Assembly (NCBI GenBank): GCA_015489185.1
Contig: WGAE01000270.1
Span: 1-13,145, forward strand
Direction: 5' to 3'
From: Campylobacterales bacterium
GTDB lineage: Bacteria > Campylobacterota > Campylobacteria > Campylobacterales > QNZT01
Length of the DNA stretch: 13,145 nt
Both the position numbers and the translations under genes were made by a program. The notes below the pieces were generated by a model that was not told the DNA's origin, did not search any database, and worked only from the letters and a program-made list of their open reading frames with translations. Of the stretch, positions 1 through 5,404 are shown one piece after another (the stretch's first letter is position 1; every line of letters begins with the position of its first letter).

Positions 1-212
1 ACTCCGGTGCTTTTCGACTCCTCCGTATCATAAAGCGCATTGACTTTGATACCTGTCTTTTGTTCAAATGCTTTAAGAATCGGCTCGGAAAAGACCCGGT
101 CTTCAGAAACGTATACCGTCACACTCTTTTCCAAAGTAGCGGTATTGTTATCACTCCTTTGCGTACATGCAGTATTGATCAACAAAATCAACACCAACCA
201 TACATATCTCAT
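1..212 (-). CDS. Iron(III)-type ABC transporter substrate-binding lipoprotein, N-terminal part
   Basis: The reading frame starts at an ATG at 212-210 behind a GGAGG ribosome site (221-225) and runs off the left edge, so only 70 codons are seen. The protein opens with a short hydrophobic signal (MRYVWLVLILLINTAC), a plausible though imperfect lipoprotein signal with Cys16 as the lipidated residue. The mature part carries VTVYVSEDRVF and, further on, ILKAFEQKTGIKV and LYDTEESKSTG, which resemble the start of the FbpA/Fe(III)-binding branch of periplasmic solute-binding proteins. Such proteins hand substrate to an inner-membrane ABC importer. The lobe that would hold the metal-binding tyrosines is outside the window, so the substrate is inferred. 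The gene is divergent from superoxide dismutase across 156 bases. Confidence 0.75.
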   Translation of the reverse strand, partial: MRYVWLVLILLINTACTQRSDNNTATLEKSVTVYVSEDRVFSEPILKAFEQKTGIKVNALYDTEESKSTG

Positions 213-331
213 GAATTATACCTCCATAGGGAAAACATCGCTCCTCCTTTTTTACAATCCCGATATTATACCTAATTACAAAATGCTTAAATATTAAATA
301 TATTACTTTATTACTACTTAACACTAAAAAT

Positions 332-347
332 AATATCATGTTATATT
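332..347 (+). promoter_or_regulatory. Probable extended -10 promoter of the superoxide dismutase gene
   Basis: TGTTATATT lies 22 bases before the dismutase start, giving a -10 box TATATT at 342-347 with an upstream TG. There is no clear -35 box, but the sequence before it is very AT-rich, as expected for Campylobacterota sigma-70 promoters. The 14-mer AATATCATGTTATA (332-345) recurs exactly before fabG at 12958-12971. Confidence 0.45.
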
Positions 348-368
348 CCAAAAGAGGAGGAGGAGAAG

Positions 369-1052
369 ATGCTGCATCAACTACCTGAACTACCTTACGC
401 GCTCGATGCGCTCGAACCGTTAATATCCAAAGAGACTCTTGAATATCACCACGGAAAACACCACGCCGGATATGTCAACAAACTCAATACACTCATCAAG
501 GGTACCGAATATGAAGAGATGTCGCTGGAGCAAATTATTCGACAAAGCGAGGGCGCAATTTTCAACAACGCCGCTCAGACATTTAATCATAACTTTTACT
601 GGCACTCCCTTTCACCGAACAAAACCGAACCTTCCGAACTGCTGATGAAAGCGCTGGAACAAACATTCGGTTCTTTTGCTAAATTCCAGGAAGCGTTCAG
701 TGATGCCGCGGTCAATCTGTTCGGATCGGGATGGTGCTGGCTGGTGATCGATCAACATGAACATCTCCATATTCGTGCCACATCCAATGCCCATACGCCC
801 ATCGAGCATCATGAAACACCGCTTTTGACATGCGATGTTTGGGAACATGCCTACTATATTGACTACCGAAATGCACGTGCGGAGTATGTCGCAAAATTCT
901 GGGAACTGGCAAACTGGGAGAATGCTTCAAAAATTTATGAAGACAAGGAGCATCTGAACAGATTGGGAACCATTCCGCCGTGTAACGATCCCGATGATCC
1001 GATGTGCGATATCATCGACGATATGCTCCACAATGACGAACCGGCCAGTTAA
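369..1052 (+). CDS. sodB: Iron superoxide dismutase with extended C-terminus
   Basis: This enzyme converts superoxide to oxygen and hydrogen peroxide, most likely in the cytoplasm since no signal peptide is present. The 227-residue protein follows E. coli SodB closely. The four metal ligands are His27 (EYHHGKHH), His74 (NHNFYW), Asp156 and His160 (DVWEHAYYIDYRNAR). The active-site Gln in NNAAQ (Gln70) and the GSGW segment are typical of the iron type. The start follows a strong purine-rich site (AGAGGAGGAGGAG). The usual enzyme ends near residue 190. This one carries about 35 more residues, acidic and Pro/Asp-rich, with Cys205 and Cys213 and no resemblance that I recognise. It ends tail-to-tail with the AhpD-like gene and is divergent from an iron-type binding protein gene. 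Manganese or cambialistic use cannot be excluded from sequence. Confidence 0.95.
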   Translation: MLHQLPELPYALDALEPLISKETLEYHHGKHHAGYVNKLNTLIKGTEYEEMSLEQIIRQSEGAIFNNAAQTFNHNFYWHSLSPNKTEPSELLMKALEQTFGSFAKFQEAFSDAAVNLFGSGWCWLVIDQHEHLHIRATSNAHTPIEHHETPLLTCDVWEHAYYIDYRNARAEYVAKFWELANWENASKIYEDKEHLNRLGTIPPCNDPDDPMCDIIDDMLHNDEPAS

Positions 1053-1075
1053 GTGCCGCTTCAAAAAGAGTGACA

Positions 1076-1092
1076 GGGGAAACTATTTCCCC
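1076..1092. terminator. Hairpin between convergent genes, possible bidirectional terminator
   Basis: GGGGAAA (1076-1082) and TTTCCCC (1086-1092) form a perfect 7-bp stem around the 3-base loop CTA. The loop is the stop codon (TAG) of the minus-strand gene. Read on the minus strand, a TCTTTTT run follows about seven bases after the stem. On the plus strand there is no clear T-run. Confidence 0.45.
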
Positions 1093-1613
1093 AGTCCGAA
1101 TACGTTTGAAAGTGTATTGATGTAGTTAAAATAGGCGGCGATACGTACCGCTTCCAGGATCTCCGCTTCACTCCAACCCGCCTCTTTCACCCGGTCGATA
1201 TCCTCCTGAGTCGTTTTGTAGTTCTCTTTATCCGCAGCCTGCAGTGCGAGTCTGAGTAACACTTTTTCTTTCTCTTCACAGTTGATCGCATCAATTCCCT
1301 GTAGCGTCTCTTCTACCTGCTCCTCTTTCATACCGAGCATTCTGGCGATATTTTTATGCACATCGACACACATTTTACAGTTGTTGTGCAGTGAGACAAG
1401 CAGTGCGATACGCTCTTTGGTGTTATACGGTAAAAGTGTCTCTTTGAGCAAAAAATTCTGCACCATCATATCCGTCGCGAAATAGAGATCTTTGTCGAGC
1501 GCAAGTAACTCGAAAATTTCACCGAGTTGTCCACTCTTTTCGAGAATCGGCTTCGCCCGTTCTTTGATTTCGGGAATCATCTCTTCATATTTACACAGTT
1601 TGATATATGCCAT
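1083..1613 (-). CDS. Carboxymuconolactone decarboxylase / AhpD-like redox protein
   Basis: The 176-residue all-helical protein has the signature of the AhpD-like branch of the carboxymuconolactone decarboxylase family. Glu67 in the segment TKERIALLVSL is followed by NNCKMCVDVH, giving the redox pair Cys79/Cys82 and the conserved His86. Members with this CxxC...H motif act as peroxidase-related or disulfide-reducing proteins. The true partner here is unknown, and nothing indicates ring-cleavage activity. A cytoplasmic location is likely because there is no signal peptide. The start has a modest AAGGGG site. A clear extended -10 box lies upstream at 1639-1647. It converges on superoxide dismutase, so the two share a redox theme but not a transcript. 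Confidence 0.8.
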   Translation of the reverse strand: MAYIKLCKYEEMIPEIKERAKPILEKSGQLGEIFELLALDKDLYFATDMMVQNFLLKETLLPYNTKERIALLVSLHNNCKMCVDVHKNIARMLGMKEEQVEETLQGIDAINCEEKEKVLLRLALQAADKENYKTTQEDIDRVKEAGWSEAEILEAVRIAAYFNYINTLSNVFGLGK

Positions 1614-1638
1614 CTTAAAACCCCTTCTTTTTTCACAG

Positions 1639-1647
1639 ATTATAACA
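1639..1647 (-). promoter_or_regulatory. Extended -10 promoter of the AhpD-like gene
   Basis: The minus strand reads TGTTATAAT, a perfect -10 hexamer with extended TG, 26 bases before the start codon. T/A-rich tracts rather than a -35 box lie upstream. The predicted leader is roughly 20 bases. Confidence 0.6.
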
Positions 1648-1749
1648 TTTTTTTATTTTAACTTAAAATTGGGATACAAGAAACTTTGTTCATAAACAAT
1701 CAATTTAACATCTGCTTAACACTCATTCAATACAATAACCTATATTGAG

Positions 1750-1862
1750 TCCTCTGAAAAATATGATTTGCGAAAACATCTGCAGCGGTAGGGTCAAAAT
1801 CCGTTACGGATTTTGGGGTACCCACCGTGAAGCCGTTTGAGAAAAGCAGATTTTTCAGAGGA
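1750..1862. repeat. 113-bp imperfect palindrome (mobile-element remnant or structured regulatory element)
   Basis: The 13-base arm TCCTCTGAAAAAT (1750-1762) is matched perfectly in inverted orientation at 1850-1862. Inside lies a second structure: CAAAATCCG (1795-1803) and CGGATTTTG (1807-1815) around a TTA loop. It is extended by CGGT/ACCG (1786-1789 with 1824-1827) and GGGT/ACCC (1791-1794 with 1820-1823), interrupted by small bulges. ATCTGC (1778-1783) can also pair with GCAGAT (1846-1851) as an alternative fold. No direct target duplication is visible at the ends. It lies upstream of the likely nosL promoter, so it probably is not in the nosL message. Confidence 0.6.
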
Positions 1863-1871
1863 GACTATTAT

Positions 1872-1877
1872 TATAAT
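1872..1877 (+). promoter_or_regulatory. Probable -10 box of the NosL-family gene
   Basis: A perfect TATAAT begins 27 bases before the start codon and 10 bases after the palindrome ends. The right palindrome arm would sit around the -35 region. The surrounding TTATTATAATAAT is AT-rich, so the exact register is uncertain. Confidence 0.4.
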
Positions 1878-1898
1878 AATGAATACCGGAGGCACTTC

Positions 1899-2426
1899 AT
1901 GAAATACAAAACCGCACTCTCTCTTTTACTTTTGAGTATTGCGATCATTGCCGGAGGCTGTACAACCAAACCGGTACAAACGAAACATCATATGACAAAA
2001 GGCATGATGTTTCAAAGCGTTCCCAAAGGAAAAGCGACTATTTTACAAAAAGGTCCGCACGCCTACTCCTGTGCAATTTGCGGTATGAATCTGCCGATGT
2101 TTTACAAAACCAACCATACGGCAAAAACCCCAAAAGGTATAAAGCAATACTGCTCCCTGCACTGTCTGGTCTACGACAATGAATTTAACAAAACCGATCT
2201 TTACAACGTTAAAGTGGTCGATACAAACAGTTTACGGTTCATCGATGCGATGAAAGCGTGGTATGTAGTCGGGAGCAATAAACCTGCGACCATGAGTCGT
2301 ATTAGTAAATATGCGTTCAAAAGCGAAAAAGAGGCAAAAGCGTTTGCAAAAAAGTATGGCGGAAAAGTAATGCATTTTTACGATGCTTACAAAATCGCAA
2401 CGCAGGATTTTACAAAAAAACAGTAA
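1899..2426 (+). CDS. NosL-family copper-binding lipoprotein
   Basis: The start at 1899 is set by GGAGG (1888-1892) with 6-base spacing and opens directly on a signal peptide. An in-frame GTG at 1827 would add 24 residues encoded partly by the palindrome and is unlikely. The 175-residue product has a lipoprotein signal ending at Cys21 (IIAGGC). It then has CAICGM (Cys58, Cys61, Met63) and YCSLHC (Cys85, Cys89), followed by the NosL-like tail with AWYVVGS, the MS segment and the AKKYGGKV segment. NosL proteins are outer- or inner-membrane lipoproteins that bind Cu(I) and serve nitrous oxide reductase maturation. Stand-alone relatives probably handle copper for other enzymes. No nosZ, nosD, nosF or nosY lies in the window, so the client is unknown. 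Confidence 0.8.
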   Translation: MKYKTALSLLLLSIAIIAGGCTTKPVQTKHHMTKGMMFQSVPKGKATILQKGPHAYSCAICGMNLPMFYKTNHTAKTPKGIKQYCSLHCLVYDNEFNKTDLYNVKVVDTNSLRFIDAMKAWYVVGSNKPATMSRISKYAFKSEKEAKAFAKKYGGKVMHFYDAYKIATQDFTKKQ

Positions 2427-2444
2427 GCGAGCCTGTTATCTCGC
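2427..2444 (-). terminator. Weak hairpin between convergent genes
   Basis: GCGAG (2427-2431) and CTCGC (2440-2444) form a 5-bp stem over an 8-base loop that contains the stop codon of the minus-strand gene. On the minus strand a run of seven T starts six bases after the stem. It is short, so this is a tentative terminator. Confidence 0.3.
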
Positions 2445-2699
2445 AAAAAACTTTCTTGAAACATTGACGATCAGACGTATGCCCCAAAGCAGCAGATAAA
2501 TAACAAAGGTAAACAACAAAGGGTGCCAGATCCCAAACGGGCTCTCCGGCAACCTTTTGATATGTTCAAGCGGATGATCTATCCACGCCTGAAAATGAAC
2601 CGTAAATGCGACAATGACAAGAAGCCCTGTGAAGATCAGGGCTTCTTTGCGTAGTTTTTTACCCAAAATTACATCAAACCTTTCATCATCAGGTGCCAA
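2436..2699 (-). CDS. Small two-helix membrane protein next to the SQR-type flavoprotein
   Basis: I do not recognise a named family. The frame encodes up to 87 residues with two hydrophobic helices, about residues 20-34 (ALIFTGLLVIVAF) and 59-79 (HPLLFTFVIYLLLWGIRLIV). The linker is periplasmic- or cytoplasmic-facing and Pro/His-rich, and the C-terminus is basic. No ATG is available. The listed start is TTG at 2699, which overlaps the upstream gene by 31 bases. A second TTG at 2666, just after the upstream stop, would give 76 residues. The overlap and shared strand indicate translational coupling with the flavoprotein. A role as its membrane partner or quinone-access subunit is an inference from position only. 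Confidence 0.6.
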   Translation of the reverse strand: MAPDDERFDVILGKKLRKEALIFTGLLVIVAFTVHFQAWIDHPLEHIKRLPESPFGIWHPLLFTFVIYLLLWGIRLIVNVSRKFFAR

Positions 2700-4156
2700 T
2701 ACATCGGTTTGAGCATATAGAGATCAAACGCCCACCAGATCCATCTCGGCTCGGCAGGATCAAGCGGGAACGAAGGTGCGGGACCGTCGTAGTTAAATTC
2801 GGCAAGCATAATTTTTCCGTACTGGGTTTTTAGCGGACATACCGTATATCCGTCAAACTTTGCGGTCGGCTCTTTCCCTTCCATTACCGCGACAAGATTC
2901 TCCTGCAGAATCGGACCGTGATGTCTTGCGGAACCGCCGGTTTTCCCTTTTGGAATACCTAAAATATCTCCGATACCGAAAACATTTTTATATCTTCTGT
3001 GCTGGAGTGTGTAGCGATCTGCTTCCAGCCACCCTTTTGCATTACCCTTTTGCCATCCAAGCGGCGAATCGGCAACCGCATCGACCGCTTTCATCGGTGG
3101 AACGACATGAATAAAATCGTACGGCATTTCGACGGTTTCTTGTTTTTTGATCTCTTCATACTCTTCCAGATCGGGATCCCATTTTCCTTTTACCGTATAA
3201 GTATGTTCAAAAGTTGCAATTTTTTTCTCCGGATCAATTTTTCGCAATACATGATTCCACTTGTCCGTAATATTACCGTACATCGGTGTGACACGCTCAA
3301 CCAATGTTTTGTTATACGAAGGTATACCGAAAAGTTTTGTGCCTTTTTTACAGAAGTAGGCTTTGACGTTTTTATGAACATCCGATCCTCCCATAGGACC
3401 GTTTCCACGCAATGCGTCATTACTCAGATAGAGAATTTTCTGCGGTGCACCGCCGCATTTGATCGGTGTATCGGGCTGGGTATAGATCGCGTTGACAGGA
3501 TTTTCGGGACTTGCCTTCTCTGCAGCAGCACGTAATTGCTTGAACCACTCCCATGTCGCCGTACCCCCCTTTGCGGTACCTGCGACGGGATCGTTCAGAT
3601 AGACGCTTGCAATCCCTTTTTGTCCTACCAGATCGGGTGTCATGCCCTCGATTCTTTCATAATCATACTGCAATCCGGTCGCCACGACAAGAAAGTCATA
3701 CGTAATTTCACCGTGACCGGCAGTATGTACTTTGTTGGCATCCGGATCAAATGTTTTGACACTATCTTTGATCCATTTGACACCTGACGGAACCAAATCC
3801 GCATTGCTTTTTTTGATATCACTCTCTTTATAGAGTCCAGCCGCCATAAATACCTGTCCGGGCTGATAAAGATGTATCTCATTTGGTGCGATCAGAATGA
3901 TTTCCGCATTGGATGCCGCTTTTCTAAGTCTTGCGGCAGCCATGATACCTCCCGCGCCGCCGCCGACAATAACGATTTTCGCTTTTTTATCACTGCTTGC
4001 CTGAAGTTCTGTCGCCGCACTTGCCTGCGTGCCGCCAAGCATCGTTGCGGATGCGGAAAGCCCCATCAGTTTTAGTGCGTCACGTCTGCTCAAGCCTTCC
4101 GATTTTAATAGTTCATGAAGTACCTCTTCGGTATGAGAAAGTTTTTTCTTGTCCAT
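2669..4156 (-). CDS. Sulfide:quinone oxidoreductase-type flavoprotein with Tat signal
   Basis: This 495-residue protein most likely oxidises sulfide (or a related sulfur compound) and passes electrons to the membrane quinone pool. Three ATGs occur in a row; the third (4156) is chosen because AGGAG at 4163-4167 then has 6-base spacing. A twin-arginine signal SRRDALKLM (from residue 23) predicts export of the folded protein to the periplasm. Next come an FAD-binding fold with VIVGGGAGG (about 63-70), the Cys motif IKCGGAPQK (Cys234), the flavin contact GIGDILGIP (from 394) and GYTVCPLKTQYGK (Cys440). Cys234 and Cys440 match the redox pair that carries the sulfur bridge in this family. The first of the three cysteines of type I enzymes appears absent. 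The C-terminal tail is aromatic and Met-rich, possibly for membrane contact. A flavocytochrome c-like flavoprotein is the main alternative. Confidence 0.85.
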   Translation of the reverse strand: MDKKKLSHTEEVLHELLKSEGLSRRDALKLMGLSASATMLGGTQASAATELQASSDKKAKIVIVGGGAGGIMAAARLRKAASNAEIILIAPNEIHLYQPGQVFMAAGLYKESDIKKSNADLVPSGVKWIKDSVKTFDPDANKVHTAGHGEITYDFLVVATGLQYDYERIEGMTPDLVGQKGIASVYLNDPVAGTAKGGTATWEWFKQLRAAAEKASPENPVNAIYTQPDTPIKCGGAPQKILYLSNDALRGNGPMGGSDVHKNVKAYFCKKGTKLFGIPSYNKTLVERVTPMYGNITDKWNHVLRKIDPEKKIATFEHTYTVKGKWDPDLEEYEEIKKQETVEMPYDFIHVVPPMKAVDAVADSPLGWQKGNAKGWLEADRYTLQHRRYKNVFGIGDILGIPKGKTGGSARHHGPILQENLVAVMEGKEPTAKFDGYTVCPLKTQYGKIMLAEFNYDGPAPSFPLDPAEPRWIWWAFDLYMLKPMYWHLMMKGLM

Positions 4157-4192
4157 CATCATCTCCTGGTTTGTAGGGTTATTTATATTATA

Positions 4193-4207
4193 TTATAATT
4201 ATTATAT
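4193..4207. promoter_or_regulatory. PerR/Fur-like palindrome in the SQR-type gene promoter
   Basis: TTATAATTATTATAT matches the Bacillus PerR box (TTATAATNATTATAA) at all but one defined position, with 13 bases perfectly symmetric around 4200. It lies 37 bases before the start codon, among several TATAAT/TATAAA-like boxes that could serve as the -10. The surroundings are almost pure A/T, so chance matches are likely. Confidence 0.25.
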
Positions 4208-4260
4208 ATTTATCTGATATTTAAGGAGATTCGGAGTTTTTTGCAGATCAGCGTGGAGAA

Positions 4261-4287
4261 AACGGACGAAGATATACCCCGTCCGTT
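4261..4287 (-). terminator. Hairpin terminator after the peroxiredoxin gene
   Basis: AACGGACG (4261-4268) and CGTCCGTT (4280-4287) form a perfect 8-bp stem with an 11-base loop. It lies 18 bases past the peroxiredoxin stop in the direction of transcription. Read on the minus strand the stem ends in TT and continues TTCT, giving a modest T-run. It likely separates the four-gene stress operon from the SQR-type gene. Confidence 0.6.
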
Positions 4288-4305
4288 ACTCTTTCAATCA
4301 GTTTA

Positions 4306-4938
4306 TCAACGCGCTTTGTGGCAAAACCACCAATCAAAACACTCATATTGTTGCAGGCGCTCTTTGGCGCTCTTTTCGTCTGTCGCAGGCGGAATAATGA
4401 CATGATTTTGGATCAACTCATTTTCCGGCCAGTTTGCAGGTGTTGCGACACCCTCATTGTCACTGGTTTGCAACGCATTGACCGCGCGGACAATTTCCGG
4501 AATATTGCGTCCTATCTCTTGCGGATAATAGAGGATAGTTCTGATCACCCCTTCCGGATCGATGATAAATACCGCCCGGACAGTATTGGTACCTTTTGCA
4601 GGGTGCAACATACCCAGTTGCTCGGCAATAGTGTCATTGCCCGCAATAATCGGAAATGTAATCTCTACATCGAGTTTCTCTTTGATCCATTCCACCCATT
4701 TGATATGGCTAAAAACCTGATCGACCGACATTCCGATCAACTGACAACCGAGTGCGTCAAAATCGGCTTTATGTTTTTGAAACGATACGAACTCTGTCGT
4801 ACAAACCGGTGTAAAGTCCGCCGGATGTGAAAAAAGTACCGTCCATTTGCCTTGCAAATCTTTCGGCAATGACATCGGACCGTGTGTTGTCTGTACTTCC
4901 AGTTCGGGGAATCGTTCTCCCAGCATCGGCATTGCCAT
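4306..4938 (-). CDS. Peroxiredoxin, Prx6 / archaeal-type
   Basis: The protein reduces hydrogen peroxide and organic peroxides through a thiol. In the 210-residue sequence the peroxidatic Cys46 lies in PADFTPVCTTEF, with the supporting Pro39, Thr43 and Arg121. The long C-terminal domain, with HPAKGTNTVRAVF and the NWPENELIQNHVIIPPA segment, is the Prx6 type. Two more cysteines, Cys200 and Cys206 in YECFDWWFCHK, match the C-terminal pair known from archaeal and thermophile peroxiredoxins of this group, where one acts in resolution. Cys65 is a further one. The start has AGGAGG with 6-base spacing. It is the last gene of a four-gene operon, 10 bases after the DUF1931 gene, and is followed by a hairpin terminator. 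No signal peptide is present, so it is cytoplasmic. Confidence 0.92.
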   Translation of the reverse strand: MAMPMLGERFPELEVQTTHGPMSLPKDLQGKWTVLFSHPADFTPVCTTEFVSFQKHKADFDALGCQLIGMSVDQVFSHIKWVEWIKEKLDVEITFPIIAGNDTIAEQLGMLHPAKGTNTVRAVFIIDPEGVIRTILYYPQEIGRNIPEIVRAVNALQTSDNEGVATPANWPENELIQNHVIIPPATDEKSAKERLQQYECFDWWFCHKAR

Positions 4939-4948
4939 ATGACACCTC

Positions 4949-5395
4949 CTATATCATGAGATTGAGAATTTCTTCCGCTTTTTCCAGTTCCGTCTCAGAA
5001 ACGACGTTATCATCAGTTGAAAACGCTTTGCATATTTGCGCAAGAATATAAAACAATGTACCGACAATATCTGTCAGCTTCTCTTCCAGTTCCGCTTCCA
5101 GAGTATAAAGCGGCGGCAATGTTTTAATATGTTCAAGTACCTCTTTGGTATCGAGTTCCTGATCGATCTCTTTGAACTTTTGCATCGATTCACGAAACGC
5201 TTTTGTCAACGGTAAGTCACTATACCAGATAACATCCCGTCCGTTATATTTAGCGTTCGCCTGACCGACCAGCAGGAGATCATGGAACTTCTGATCGATA
5301 ATATCGCTGATCTCTTTAACCTTGTTCTTATGAATCCGTAACGAGGCAGCTTTTTTGAAAAGCTCCTCGATTTTATGTGCTCCGACTACAGCCAT
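4949..5395 (-). CDS. DUF1931 family histone-fold protein
   Basis: The 148-residue protein resembles the DUF1931 family known from Aquifex (Aq_328) and Thermus, whose structures show histone-like folds. Seen here are the start MAVVGAHKIEELFKKAASL, a long central helix (about 24-50) ending in LLLVGQANAKYNGRDVIW, and DLPLTKAF. The Arg53...Asp60 pair resembles the paired Arg-Asp of histone folds. A second helical half covers 84-148. It has no signal peptide and no membrane helix. The start has AGGAGG with 5-base spacing, and the gene is packed 9 bases after the HdeD-like gene and 10 before the peroxiredoxin gene. Whether it binds DNA is not settled by sequence; the family is poorly characterised. 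Its place in a stress operon suggests nucleoid protection or signalling, but that is inference. Confidence 0.8.
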   Translation of the reverse strand: MAVVGAHKIEELFKKAASLRIHKNKVKEISDIIDQKFHDLLLVGQANAKYNGRDVIWYSDLPLTKAFRESMQKFKEIDQELDTKEVLEHIKTLPPLYTLEAELEEKLTDIVGTLFYILAQICKAFSTDDNVVSETELEKAEEILNLMI

Positions 5396-5404
5396 ACTTT
5401 CCTC

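Noticed and set aside
40..297. Two plus-strand frames of 71 and 85 codons at the left end
   Set aside because: They are antisense to the iron-type binding lipoprotein gene, which has a signal peptide and a strong ribosome site.
1684..1701. Small inverted repeat TTGTTCATAAACAA as an operator of the AhpD-like gene
   Set aside because: The arms are only five bases, in A/T-rich DNA, and lie 40 bases upstream of the -10 box; this is not distinguishable from chance.
1827..1898. GTG start giving 24 extra residues on the NosL-family protein
   Set aside because: It would begin inside the palindrome and upstream of the likely promoter, and would bury the lipoprotein signal. The ATG at 1899 has an ideal GGAGG.
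2999..3535. 178-codon open frame on the plus strand inside the SQR-type gene
   Set aside because: It is antisense to a clear flavoprotein, is Phe/Ile/Arg/Cys-rich with no domain, and has no ribosome site; it is a shadow frame.
4318..4830. 170-codon open frame on the plus strand inside the peroxiredoxin gene
   Set aside because: It is antisense to a confident peroxiredoxin, with Arg/Cys-rich non-protein-like composition.
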